Assembly (NCBI GenBank): GCA_037954325.1
Contig: JBBMNZ010000001.1
Location: 20,937,258-21,001,257, forward strand
Direction of reading: 5' to 3'
Source of the DNA: Fistularia commersonii
Lineage: Eukaryota > Chordata > Actinopteri > Syngnathiformes > Fistulariidae
Length of the DNA stretch: 64,000 bases
Shown here: positions 12,348 through 24,700 of the stretch, in pieces
How positions within the stretch are numbered: the first letter of the stretch is position 1
Layout: each line of letters begins with the position of its first letter
Program-made: the position numbers and the translations under genes
The notes under the pieces: model-generated
What the model was told of the DNA's origin: nothing
The model's database searches: none
What the model saw: the letters and a program-made list of their open reading frames with translations, nothing else

Positions 12348-15014
12348 TAATTTCAGTTATGCTCCCATTTGACTTTACCTAGGTCAGTCTAATTTTAATT
12401 GGTGTGTTTCTGTACAACTTCTACCAATATGGAAATAATTTTCAACTTTATCCAGTTTGTCCAATGTCTCTGTGCATTGCTAGCTCTCGGGCATTGCGGG
12501 CACTCTCTTTGGTTCAGTGCTAGTTATTCCTTTCTTCCATTTTTCTGATCCCGTCCTCTCCTGGCTGTACATTGTTTTTAACTGTTGATTAATTAGTCAC
12601 TGTCAGGCTTGACTGTTACTGGCATATCCGTTCTGTCGGCTCCTCCGCCCATCCTGGTGTCTGTGTTGTGGAATTAGCAGAGATTGTAGTCTAACTTCTG
12701 TTCGAGTTTTTTCCATATACACAGTTGTATTGTATTTTGATGCTCGCCTCGGGGCCGAATCTGCTTTTGTTTTTATTGAAATTTAATCGCGTTGTATTGT
12801 TGATGAATGCTTGCCAGATCATGCATTGGGGTCCACCTTGTTTTGTGATCGGGGAGCAAAGAGGTTTTTTAGTTGCGATTTTTCAAGATCGTTTTCTTCA
12901 GCCTCCCTGCACACGTACACACACACACGCAGAGCTTTGACCTTTCAGCAAAGGTATCATACAGCTAGGTAAATGTATCAATATGGCATATTTAGCTGGC
13001 TGGTCTAATGTTAGATTCAAATTCAAGGGGGGTTCTACGGTGATTTCCCTTTCAGACCAGTTGTGCGGCGTTGTGGCTATGGGCAGTTTCAGCGTCTTCA
13101 GTTTGGGAGCAGCCTGTCACTTCAAACCCCAGTGTAATGCAAAGTAGCTGTTCGTCACCAAATGGAGAGGCTTCCATCTGAATCAGTGATCTGAACAGCA
13201 GGGAAACTCATTACATATTTTGGCAGCAAAGGGCCCAGCACTTAGCGGGGAGTAAGCAATGGGACTCGAACGGTGGGCCGTGAAAACATCCAAGGATGCC
13301 AGGCACAGGGAGCCCACGAAATCCAGAGAGATGGTGCAGGGTTTCAAACAGATCAGAATGGAGAGAAACATGAACTGTCCTTGGTGGGTCTGGAGGGGGG
13401 GGGGGGGGATTAGCAAAATCAGCAAAAAAAGAATCACAATTTGGAGTTAGTGCAAGTCTGGCTGCGTAGTTTAGTCTGATGTTTGCCAAAGAAGTGTAGC
13501 TGAATGACAAAGTTTCCCCCAGCTTTGCAGGAGAAAGTGAATGGCAGATTAGCCCCCAGAACAATTACACCTTGTCTAAAAGCACAAAGCGGTGGAGGGA
13601 ACGCACTACCTGCGTGAAGAGGGAAAGAACAATTTTCATTGAATTCTATCAAAACTTTTCCGATTCTTTACGTGATCTGAGAACCAACATTTTTTGCAAG
13701 TCAGTGACAAACCGAAAGTTTCAGAAACATATGAGGCTTTTATACTGAAATATGTTATTGGAAATGTAAAAAACGGTGAAGTCTTCAGTCCTGATCTGTC
13801 ATGAGGTCAATTGTTTTTCACGCGGCGAAGCTCCGCAACTCCTCCAGAATGGATCCTGGTGAGAAGGCTGTGCTGAAGCTCCTCTTCTTATCTCGTCAGC
13901 ATCTAAAGGTCAGTCCATTTGGCAGGATTTGAAGTGACGGGTCTCGGCTGAAGAGCAACATCTCAGAGATTTCCGTACAACTCGGTGAAAGAATTAATGC
14001 ATCATTTATACAATTTTTACCGCCATTGCCTCATTTATACCACTGAAGCCAACTGCACCAGGACAAAGGCCATAGTCCAGTTCTTTACCAAAATGTAGCG
14101 TTCTGCAAGGCTAGGCATGCAAAGCCGTGGGTATGTGACTGAGAAGGCAGGCTGACTCTAACTGCATCGGACAGGTGATTCATGTGGAAACATTATCCTG
14201 GGATGAAATGAGGAAAAGAGAGTCCCCAGCTAGGATTTGAAGTAAAGCACAAGTTGGGGAGAAAAGAAGTTGGGCTTCAGATGATCCTGCCCCGCCAGCT
14301 CACTCATCTCAGTTCTACTACCGTTCTAGCGTTTCCAACATTTATCTCAATTATGAACAGTAATAAGATTATTGATTTTGTTTTTCTTTGCATTGAACCT
14401 AGAGTGCAAATTAAAATGTTGGGGTCGTGAGTGTGCAGTTTTCAATTAATGTGCAAGACACAATGCACATATAATGCGCAGGCCAAATAGGAACTAAAGT
14501 AGATTAGTATAAGCCCTGAGCAAGGTCTTTAAAAATATATTACTTTAGGGGGGCTTCGTAAGCAATGGGACACTGTTACAGTTATTTGTAATCTATTTGG
14601 TGAGAGAAAACTCATTAGTAGCTTTTCATTTGAAACAATGATCGCCGGGGGTGAGAGAAAGCCCCAACTCCGCTGAAAGTATTGATGTGGAAACACTCCA
14701 CCGTTTGCCTCTGTCCACTGCGATTGCATTCTTCAGGGTCAAACTCTTTAATCGGGGATCAAACCGGATATTTTTTTTGCTAAAACTTAAAAAGAGAGGA
14801 GAGAGAGAGAAAAAAGAAAAACAATTCACTGCTTGAGATCCTGCATGAGTGCTTCAACGCTTCGGCATTGAAGCACTGAAGAATAAGTAAGAGAATAGAT
14901 ATATTTTCTCATAAGATTCAGGACATCTTCATTTTTATCTATTAACTCTATAAATAAGTAAGTTAATACCTACTTTATGGACCGGCGCCTACACTTAATT
15001 TGGTTTATCGTATG
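12348..15014. other. Non-coding DNA, no gene seen
   Basis: Apart from the G run at 13.4 kb, I see only short frames without domains and no clear repeat family. Confidence 0.6.
13395..13408 (+). repeat. G homopolymer
   Basis: Fourteen consecutive G, likely unstable and prone to sequencing error. Confidence 0.9.
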
Positions 15015-15326
15015 CATTCATTCATTCATTATCTCACCACGAGAGGCGCTGGAGCCTATCCCAACTGTCATTGGGCGGCAGGCGGCGTTCACTCTGGACG
15101 CTCACGGGGCCGCATATAGAGACATACAGCAATTCTTCTGTCATATAAAGACACATTCAACCTCTCACAGACATGTCATATAGAAATACAACCAATCCCA
15201 CCCTCATTCATACGTCTGGACAACTTAGGGTCTACAATGAACCTCTTCCATGTTTTTGGACTGTGGGGGAATTGAACCAGGGACCTTCTGTGAGGCTGAA
15301 GCGTGAACCACCACCGCACTGTCCCA
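15015..15326 (-). mobile_element. V-SINE-like SINE, internally deleted
   Basis: A minus-strand copy. The ATTCATTCATTC tail at 15016-15030 precedes the complement of the GATAGGCTCCAGC-like 3' part. The tRNA-like head is at about 15250-15326, with GGTTCAATTCCC on the minus strand. Most of the conserved middle body is missing. Confidence 0.7.
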
Positions 15327-18300
15327 GCCATTTATTGTATTATGCACCATTTATATGTTCCTCGAGATGAACCAAAGCAATTCAAATTTATAATTTTTAA
15401 GACGGACAGTATAAAGGAGAGGTCACGAACCTGACGGGCTACCGTGGCATGCACACAGATGACATCATCTTTAAAACAATAAAAAAACACATTTTAAACT
15501 TTCCACAATGTTTCATTGTTGCCCAACAAAGGCCCCCACTGTGATTAAGTTCATTTTGAAAAGCATTGTGTTTTATGCCTGCGACTGCTGATAATAATGT
15601 TATTTGACTAAGCAGAAGGGACTTGGTGCTCTCCGCAATTACTATACGTTAAAAAAAAAAAACAAAGAATCTGGCATTTTGGAGGACGGCAAAAAAATCT
15701 AGTGTCAAGCACTTTCATTTGTGCATTAGGGAAACACGTGCTTGTCTTGGGCGAATGTCGCCCAAAGCAGGTCTGCTTGGTTTGACCTCTGTTATGAGAT
15801 ATATGAAATGTGTTGGCCGATTTCAGACCTTTTCAACCAAATAAGTTGTTTTGCAGAACAAAACTACGAGATCAAAATTATTCACTGCCATTGCTTTACG
15901 TCTGGGCCGAGGCTGCGGGGCTGTTTTGAGAAACCCCGCCCCCATCGCACACGAGCGACAACGCTGCATATCATTTTGCGTTGCAGTAGCAACAGAGAGA
16001 AGGGAGCAAGTCATCAATCATCTGCTGTCCTGTGACAAGTCCTAATCAGGCAAATAAGTGGAAGGGTTTATGTGCATGGGTTGTGGATGTGCAGGGCTTT
16101 TCACATTTGGTGTCAAAGTCAGAGTAAATACCAGTGGGAGCTCCTTACACTGAGCCGCTAAAATTATATAATTGTGTGAACCGCTAAGGGTGCGGAAAAT
16201 CATCATCTGCAATCAACTGAAATGAATTTCAGGCTCTCGTTAATCATGATGAAATGACTCGGTCATACCACACCTATTTGCCACACCCGGTTCTTTGTGG
16301 CTCCTTGGGGCTTCATATTTAATAAGCAAAAGCGTGTGCCCCGATAAAAGCGTCCGTGTTTATGAGTTTGTTCGGAACATTCAGAGTAAGTGATACTTTT
16401 CAGCTGCATGCTGCTCGCCCTCTCTGGTGCTTCTCACACCTGTGATAGGTTTCTTCAATTTGGATCTTTGTTTTGCTGCGGAGCAGAAAACCATAATGGC
16501 TGCAGAGGAACTCGGAGGTTGGTTCTACAGTGCCTCTACCGTGAATATTCTCCTGTGGATAGTGTCTGGACCAAACATGTCCAAATATGGTAATGCACTC
16601 ATTTGGTCCCCAAATTATTTTTGCCTGAAGTACATTCATTACACGAATGTACTTGCTCTTGGCTAAAATGAGAGTATGTGCTCACTGGTTATAATGAACC
16701 AACCTAGGGGTTTCAAGCGGTCTAAATGTCATCCTCATATCCTGTTATATACAAGTGAGGAGTTAACATTCCTAAAAGTGTCCTCCTCTATGCATTGTGA
16801 AATCAACCAATTACATTCAGATGAATTGGAAATCGCTGTGCTAATTTTTCACTTTTTGTTTTGGAAAAACCGCTTCTCATATTTTCACTGCATTTGGTTG
16901 TTTTTTCTTAAAAATAAGATAAAAAAATAAATAAATAAGAGGAAGCAATCTTCCCGAGGGTGGAGATAATAATTGTTCTTGACCCCAGTACATTGGTGTA
17001 GAGTTGCAACAGCAATGCTAATTTTACTTTTCTTTAAAAAATGTTTAAAACATCTCAAAACATCTCAAAATGAAAATATATAGACTCTCAGGAATGATCA
17101 AACATGTATAAGAGTTAATAGCAGGTTGTGTACATATTGACGCAAGAGTAATACATTACTTGACAGAACAGGAATCCGTGATAATTTACTTTTCAAACAC
17201 CTTAAATACATTTTCATCATTGATGACTTTTATTATAGCTGGTGGTAAAACTGAAGACCAACACGAAGCAGCAATGTGAGCACATTCATCAGCCGCCCTT
17301 CACTTTCCCGGTCACCCTTGATGGTTCAACATCTAAACAATTAATTCATTTCCTGCAAGGGAACATACATGAAAATGATCAAACAAACGCATGCATGTAA
17401 TAAAAAATTACACTGACTCAGATAGTTCTGGGATAATTGTTACATTGAGAACACATTGTTAGACATATAGCAGTGTTTTAATATTTTATGTCCACGCAGG
17501 AGTGTATCAAGGGTACTCATTACTGTCAGTTACACAGAAATCCAGTGGCTCAGCTAGCTATAGATACATCAAGCGTATGAAGAGGTAAGATGGTGTGAAA
17601 AGACACTGGAGGATTGTCATTCACTCCAATCTTTGATATGCCAGCTTCTGGGATCTTGGCGCTCAGAGGCACACCCAGGGTGTGCACGGACTGTATGCGC
17701 GAGGAGTTGTGAGCGCCATTTGACCTCAGCAAACAGCTGTGTATTATGCGATCATTAACGGCAAAGAAATGAAAAATTTCCCATCAGAGTGAGAAACAGA
17801 ACGCACTGTTGTTTGTGCAGCCGTCTCTCCGCCGTAGCTTTGATCAATAGCAGAATGTGGCTGGAGAAGGAGCCAATTCTCACTCAATTGCCCCTCTTGC
17901 TTTTCAGGATCTTTGACAACCGAGTCAGAGTTATGCAATGCTCGCACGGGTGCCTTAATGCATTTTAAGGCGTGTGTGTGTTTGTTTGGGTGTGAGAAGA
18001 GGCGTCAGGTGTTCAACTAAACACAATCCCATCAAAACCTTTTGTACACATGACAAGTTTTTTGTCAGGCGCACAGACTGAGGAGACATCTCAACATCTA
18101 GTCAAACAGCAAAGAGTGTCCCTGTGGTGTTTACTCGTACATTACATTAATACCAGTGTTTCTGTCAGAGAGCTTCCTTTTGGGATCCTTGGGCGAATAC
18201 TGAAGAGGTCTCTGACCAGCTGAGTGGATGAATTTACACATCTTGCACAAATAAACACACCTTTCCCTGCTAATTTTAATTTACATGCAAAAATTGCACT

Positions 18301-18339
18301 GTAAAAACTGTTGATGCAATTGCACTTTCATACGGCTAT
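15327..18339. other. Non-coding DNA, no gene seen
   Basis: AT-rich DNA with scattered short frames. Nothing recognised. Confidence 0.6.
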
Positions 18340-18582
18340 CACTTTCAGTTTTTTTTTACAACTGCACCATAGTACTTAATACTTAGTCACTTTGAAAACA
18401 AGTCGAAGAAAATTGCAATCTAACCATATCTACCTCAGCATCACTTGTCGTTGTTCTCTGTGACAAATTATGTATAATTTTTTTGTACTTTTACATCGTG
18501 GGTCTTGGAGTAACACTATTTCAATGCTCTGTGCGAACGAATTGCAGAATTGACAATAAAGTTAACTTTGACTTTGAATCGA
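18340..18582 (+). mobile_element. LINE 3' UTR fragment
   Basis: The sequence ends with ATTGACAATAAAGTTAACTTTGACTTTGA after a run of CTGTGCGAACGAATTGCAG, a terminus common in fish L2/Rex-type LINE copies. No coding part remains. The left edge is uncertain. Confidence 0.5.
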
Positions 18583-19430
18583 ATCATCCATTTAATAGCT
18601 TAAAAATCTCAGACTTTCTTAGCCTTCTCGATCCTGCCACATCATGCTTTTGACATAACTTGCAGTCTTAATATTTGCGACTGAATTTAAATCTGTTGTC
18701 AAGCCTCCGATGATTTTTTTCATAATTATCAGGTCATGATGAGTAGTCGGAATGAATGTAATCACATGGTGAGTCAACATTAAATATCCTGAGACATTTT
18801 ACTCCACAGCCTTCAGAATATGTTTTTCCTGGCTTTACCTAGTGTAAAAGAGGAGTTATTACAGGAGCAGCAATTTCTATATAAATGCAGTCTGCTAATG
18901 TAGCACGTGAAAGGGTGTCGATGCCCCCTTTCAATTACCACACATAACACAGTAAGCTGTTTTACGTTCCGCGTAAGAGAGACGTTAATGCGAAGTGATG
19001 GATAGGTCGCTGTTCAGCCATTCAACGACGCTTGGTCGTTGCAGACACATGGCGAGATTAGCATTTCACGAGGAATCTGGCAGGGCCCTCTCTCTGCCAG
19101 CTCATCAAACTGGTGCTGAGGAGAAAGCGTCTGCTGCGCTGCTATCAGTGCACGTTGTTGTGGCTGCTTCAAAGGGCATGTTTTTCCCCTCGGCTTGAAT
19201 GGACTCGGGCAGCCTGCCAACAAACATCTGCTCTTGTATTAGTTGATGTTTAAAATGTATTCGGGTGTTATCCAGCGTGTCTGTTAGGCCAAAACCAATA
19301 ATGAAATTCTTATTCACGAGACTTTCTTTGCCTATTCTATCCTTAATTGGCTGGCTTTGACTTGGCTTTGAATAATCTATGCATAATTTTAAACTACAGA
19401 TTCCTTGCCGCCTCAGAACGTGATGATCTC

Positions 19431-19432
<2 letters not shown>

Positions 19433-19493
<61 letters not shown>
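19433..19493 (+). repeat. (CA)n microsatellite
   Basis: A perfect CA/AC array of about 61 bases. Confidence 0.97.
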
Positions 19494-19495
<2 letters not shown>

Positions 19496-19759
19496 TACTC
19501 TCATAAAATGCTGTGTTGTGTGTCTGCATGTTTTTGTTTTGTTTTTTTAGCAGAAAGAAAATTTAATTTCCCCTATTCAAATCCTGAAAATGCCACCCAC
19601 CCACTCAACTGCAGAAAATATAAATATGTAATTTTCATCCACCAGAGGGACCGCAGGACACACCATGCTTCCTGTTTGAACAGAAAATCCATCCTCGGTT
19701 TCTCACAACAACATAGCTCTTGCTCCGGGATTCCCCACAGGCTGGCGTTGTCCTGGACA

Positions 19760-20650
19760 TGAGTCTAATAAAACACAAATAGAGACGGGGTTCATGACCT
19801 GAGTTCTGCTCCCACCTCACCTCGACTACAGCGGGCAACAAGTAAAAACAGAGGATGGAGAAACTCACAGGTCCACTTGCTTCTTGACAGGCTTCAGCCC
19901 GCTCACCCCAAAGACTGCCTTCCAGCGTTGTGTGTGCTCACGCCTGAGCTTCTCTGGCATAGCTGATGTCTAAGCCGATCGTCTGCTTGATGGAAAGGGC
20001 AGCAGTAACGGTGGCAGAGCAGACAGGATGGTGGATCTCTCCACCATCAAACCTCCTGAGCCATGGGATAAGTCTTTCAATGGTTCTCCCCCTTCAATGG
20101 AAGACATGGAGATACCAGAGCCCTGTTCTTCTATCTGAACTACGACCACCGCAGCTGCTTTCTCCTTCCCTAAAACATCCTGTTGGCCAAAGAACCACCT
20201 CTGAGGAGCTCATCCTTGACCGCCTTGTATCGTGACGGCGACAGAACATCAGCACCACGATGGTGGCGTACACGGTTTTCTGTGCGGAGGCAGAGGATGA
20301 GTCGGTGTTCCTCTTAACATTGTATGACAAAGCTTCTGCCTCTGATCGGACAGCAATCGAAGGGTAGCCTGTCCCACCGTTCGATTACTCGGACTGCTCC
20401 TTTTAATCTGCATTGCTCTTGTGTACCACCAAAGAAGCCAGGGAGATGAAGATGGACACCTCTTGGTATAAATCAGGAAATGGACCAGGAAATGATGCAT
20501 GTCAGGCCCCATATCAGTCTTTACCTCGTTTTTCTCCGGCACTGCCAGGCTTCACACCACTGGGTTTAGCACCACCGGCGATAGTTCACCTCCACCTGAG
20601 TTCCCCTAAGAGGGTCCGTCAAAATTTAGTGTTTCTTGCGGTGCTGACAC
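19760..20650 (-). other. Unidentified coding-like block, possible pseudogene
   Basis: Higher GC than its surroundings, with overlapping minus-strand frames in three phases. One phase has ISYAREAQA near 19930-19960 after TVTAALSIKQTIGLD. Another has GISMSSIEGGEPLKDLSHGS near 20120-20060 and MPEKLRREHTQRWKAVFGVS near 19960-19905. The phase changes and stops suggest a decayed coding sequence. I do not recognise the protein. Confidence 0.3.
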
Positions 20651-20654
20651 CGCC

Positions 20655-20676
20655 AAAAAAAAAAAAAAAAAAAAAA
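20655..20676 (+). repeat. Poly(A) run
   Basis: Twenty-two A, directly after a 6-bp hairpin (GCGGTG/CACCGC at 20638-20653). It could be the tail of an old retro-insertion, but no parent element is recognised. Confidence 0.85.
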
Positions 20677-22041
20677 GCAAGATTCCTCTCTCTGTACTGG
20701 AGTGGATCGGAGCTCAGCCACTTTACAGCTTGTAGTGCAACTGGGCCAAGCCTCTTGGTGTAGGAGTGCACTCCACAAACCTTCATCAATGGCTCTCATC
20801 AGGGGAGTGGTAGTAGCAGACATTTGCTCTGCAGTATCTTGCCCCCGCCACCCCTCAAGCTACTTCTTTCTTTATTTATCTGAATCCATGGGACACGTCC
20901 TCTTTGCCTCAGTGACTCACTTGGTAGATCATATGTTTTATGACACCAAACTTTCCCATAGTGGCATCTGCGTGAGCCCAGGGTGGATATTCTCTGTTGT
21001 GGCGCCATTAATTTCTTCTTTATGAGGCATGTAATGATGCCCCCCGAGGTTAAATAGGAATTTTGGCTGCTGTTAATGTGGCCTTCACAATGGCTGTTGA
21101 TTACAACAGACTTGCCCTTTTCCCCAATGGCAACGCCGACGCCTATGTAAAATGGATTGTCAGTCACAGTACGCATGAAAATCGAGCTCCTGTGATTTTA
21201 TATGCTCTGGTCCGGCACAAAATACAAATTGCCCTCACAGACCCCAGCGAGGACCGGGTTCAGCATGACAAATGATCTTCAGTTTATGAAGGGATAAACT
21301 AAGTGGCAATAGCGCTTTGAGGATGACGAATCCGCACACGGCGGTTTCAGTTGCGTGTGATTTAAAGTGAGATTCCTCAAGAGAGGTTCATCGACATCGA
21401 GAAACATTCTTGCCGTCTGATGAATGGCGACAGATAGTGTGCCATCCCATCTGCGCTCCTTAAACACACATCTGTATGACAAAAGTGATATGCTCAGCTT
21501 AGCTGTCAAGAAATGTCTCTTCTTCATTAGTAATCACCGCTGAGGAGTCGCAAAACGTGGCCTTGGAGCTGAAAATCTGGTAAATCTCAACTCGTGTGGC
21601 ATTCGGTGCAATATTTCCCACATATCCCCTTCGTTTGCAGAGATAGCTTTCCACCTAAAGCTGCAGTTCATCCTCCTTAAATGTACCCCAAAGCCGGCAA
21701 AACCAGATCCTTTGTAAGAGTGAGTCCAACGCTCTGCTTCCTTATTAACGTTTTCATACATGAATGGGCTCTTAATTGGTTTTCAAGGGGTTGCTGTTGA
21801 TTCGGTTCAAGATAAAATGCGCTGAGCAGAGGAGAGAAACGACGGCCCAATGGAAGTGTTTAATGGACCAACCGCATCTCTCTTTCTCTGCGTGATTACA
21901 GATCATGAAATAATAGTGTTAATACATTTTTTCATCTAAACACAGAGCTTGCCGGAAACGTTTCTTGGGATCAATTTATATAAATAGCAACGGTTTAGCC
22001 GCAGGAAAACACAATATTTCAAGACAGATGGAATGACTGCT

Positions 22042-22085
22042 GACACACACACACGCACGCACACACACGCACACACACACACACA

Positions 22086-22131
<46 letters not shown>
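22042..22131 (+). repeat. (CA)n microsatellite, imperfect
   Basis: About 90 bases of AC repeats with interspersed ACGC and ACAT units. Confidence 0.97.
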
Positions 22132-22569
22132 CTACTACATTAATTAAATAGCATTTGGGGACAGTTGTGTAATTAGACGCTTAATTTGAATTCCTTTAGT
22201 AAATGACTATTTCATGGACTTTGAGAATTTCTGATGCTGATCTATACTCGGCATTGTCAACCTCATTGTGAGAATGAAGCGGTGATAGTAACCACGTCTC
22301 AACTACGGCACTGTTTATCCATCTCAGTTGTTTTGTTTTGAATGGCTGAATTCCAGGCGCCGCCTGCGAGATGTTTGCCTGGTCTTGTAACTTCCCCCTT
22401 GCGGCTCCCCAACTGCAGTCACAACCCGAGCGATGACATCTCTATCCAGAAATCGTGACTTTTTCTCCGCTCTGCTGCTTAAACATGGAAGGATTCAAAA
22501 CAAAGTCAGGATTATCTTCAGTAACAGGGGCGCATTTTCCAGAGAGAGATTTCTAGAGATGTATTTCAG

Positions 22570-22760
22570 GTGGCAGTAGAATAGGATAGAATAAAATGTA
22601 CTTCATTTATCCCAAATCTGGGAAATTCCGAGGGTTTTATTAACAGCAACACTTAAGAAAATACATATAAAAGCTTTATGTCAAGTAAGTTTGTAAAAAG
22701 GACAGACCTGTATCAAATATAGATATGAATGTATATACAACAAAATAATGTGCAAAATAG
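22570..22760 (-). mobile_element. LINE 3' end fragment
   Basis: AATAGGATAGAATAAAATGTACTTCATTTATCCC followed by GGGAAATTCCGAGGG resembles the complement of the 3' end of fish LINEs whose tails end in a stretch like GGGATAAATAAAG. It is followed immediately by a SINE-like segment at 22820, suggesting a composite insertion site. Confidence 0.5.
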
Positions 22761-22819
22761 ACTGTTAGGTGCTGAATTACAGTGGGATCAGGACACTAAA
22801 AACAAAATTGACTTTTGGA

Positions 22820-22965
22820 TTTAACTCTATGGACTGGCGGGGGGTTAGTGTCTTGCTCACAAGCACTTTGGCAGGCAGACCGGAGGAGCTGAGGTTGAAC
22901 CGCAAACCCCTCAATTGGAGCGACCCAACAAGCCAATGCTTTTCAACAGCTTTGCCATCCTAAAA
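22820..22965 (-). mobile_element. tRNA-derived SINE fragment (second family)
   Basis: The words TTAGTGTCTTGCTCACAAGCACTTTGGCAGGCAGACCGG and GAGGTTGAACCGCAAACC form the complement of a fish SINE with a GGTTCAACC-type B box and an AAGTG...GAGCAAGACAC block. It shares this type with the copy at 28.6 kb rather than the V-SINE-like family. Confidence 0.5.
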
Positions 22966-23536
22966 TGCTCTGGCACCACTGAATGGACAGGTATCAGTTT
23001 AGGATGAGGAAACAGCCACAGAGAAGAAGTTTTTTTTTTTTAAACTCGCATCAATGAACAGCCCGAGGGGCTCCTGAGAGCGAGAGGAGGCCGGCGGAGC
23101 AAGGACTTCAGTGGAGAGTTCCAGATTTCCCAGTTGCACCAAATCTGTAACATAACATTAATAAACTCAGCCAAGCCAAGCGCAGCAGTGTTGGGTAAGC
23201 AACTCCTTAAACGGCGCAGTAGAAATTCTCTTCCCCCTGTTTCCTGCAAGAAAATATGGAGGGTCTACACTTATGTGGTGTATCAAGTCCTTGGACTCGG
23301 CGGCCACTATCACTCGCCAACTTAGGTAGTGCATCGTGTGACATCTTGGAGCTAATAAACAAATATCCATCAGCCTTCACATAACCTCGGTACACTGGGA
23401 CCCTAAACATGCTCCGGTGACGCCGATGTTTGCGATTTCATTCAATAATTGCAATTTGTTCGGGAGGTAAAGACAAGCACCCGCTGCAAACATGGTTCTT
23501 CGGGGGTCAACGTGAGAAATGATCCAGTCATGAGGG

Positions 23537-23538
<2 letters not shown>

Positions 23539-23586
<48 letters not shown>
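23539..23586 (+). repeat. (GT)n microsatellite
   Basis: A perfect GT array of 48 bases, 116 bases before an inverted complementary CA array. Confidence 0.97.
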
Positions 23587-23589
<3 letters not shown>

Positions 23590-23700
23590 TTCACGCTTAT
23601 GTACACGCTTGTATTTATGAGCTTGTATTAATGTTGCAGTGATGTGCGCATGTCTATTATTGCTTGGGCTATTTTCACATGAAGCACAGCCGCGGTAATA

Positions 23701-23702
<2 letters not shown>

Positions 23703-23742
<40 letters not shown>
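23703..23742 (+). repeat. (CA)n microsatellite
   Basis: A perfect CA array of 40 bases, complementary to the GT array at 23.54 kb. Confidence 0.97.
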
Positions 23743-23745
<3 letters not shown>

Positions 23746-23849
23746 TAGTTGTTATGCCAGCCTTCTGAACGTGTTTCCTCTTATTACTGGCATGATATGA
23801 TGGTATCTTTGCCTCTCTTGTGTTTTTCTCACTTCTCATGAAAACGCCT

Positions 23850-24700
23850 CACACTTCACGTCCGAGGCTCCACATCCACACTGCTTCGAAGCGTCCCGTG
23901 TCGCCTGACTCCGTGGCCGTGGGTCTGTGCGGCTGGGGGGTCACGGAGATGTCCGTAATGTCACGGTTGTCCAAGAACCGAGGCGTGTTCAGTGCGCACG
24001 GCAGCTGCAGTGCGTGAGATGCCTCCGCCGGCCGAAGACGCACGGAGAGGCTCGTCGGGAGATCGCGATAAAAAACGGATTTGGAAGCAACTTGTTGACG
24101 TTTTTTTTCCCCCCTCATTTTCCAGAAAGGGTCGCACCGGCGCCGGGGACACCCCTCCTCCGCCCCTTCCACCCCCGTCTCTTCCCCGGGGGTCCAAACG
24201 TCGCGGCGCGCCACGCACTGCCGCTCCGCACCGCACATGGCGCTCCGACGGGACAGTTTATTTATATATTTATTTATTTCCTCACACTTTTACGACATCC
24301 TGGCTCTGGAAATGTGACGGGAAATAAACTGCCGTCAAGTCCTCCGCAGCGACGTTGTGTGTTTCAATTTTTTCTTAACTTTGTCCACCGGTTTTGGACC
24401 CGCGCACTGCGCCTCTAAACGCCCGCACCGGGAGCAGGAACCGCGGCTGTGACGCCGGAAGCCCGTCGGCGCCTGCGGGCTGCGGCGCGATTGGGGGTTT
24501 CCGGACGTTCAGTGACGGATCTGCCTCTGACACGCACAGGAGCACGGCGGGCGCGGGTGAGTACCGGCGTGTATTTCCAATAACTTCTCCTCCGTACCTT
24601 TGCGTTTTTGTTGCCATTACGCACGGCTCCGAGGGCGCAGGCTGGTATTCCAAGACAACCCCGCGATAACGCCACACGCACGACACGCAACGTGAACGGA
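23850..24700. promoter_or_regulatory. CpG-rich island, candidate promoter
   Basis: This stretch is visibly richer in G+C and CpG than the surrounding AT-rich DNA, with many CGCG, CCGG and GCGC words, densest at 24150-24560. CpG islands usually mark vertebrate promoters. Several overlapping open frames on both strands are explained by the lack of AT-rich stop codons, and none has recognisable domains. The end at 24556 has a splice-donor-like site. It could serve htr1d (22 kb downstream, same strand) or an unseen neighbouring gene. Confidence 0.6.
24557..24565 (+). promoter_or_regulatory. Candidate 5' splice donor at the end of the CpG island
   Basis: The sequence CGCGG|GTGAGTACC is a strong match to the donor consensus (GTRAGT) and sits in the last part of the CpG island, where a first exon would be expected to end. 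If used, it defines a plus-strand non-coding exon 1 ending at 24556. The transcription start is not visible. Confidence 0.35.

Noticed and set aside
19105..19550. Open frames with long Cys-Val or Thr-His runs
   Set aside because: They are translations of the (CA)n microsatellite. The same applies at 11.7, 22.0, 23.5, 32.1, 48.5, 58.2, 60.7 and 63.3 kb.
20638..20676. Hairpin followed by an A run as a bacterial-type terminator
   Set aside because: The context is vertebrate, so rho-independent termination does not apply. The stem is only 6 bp.
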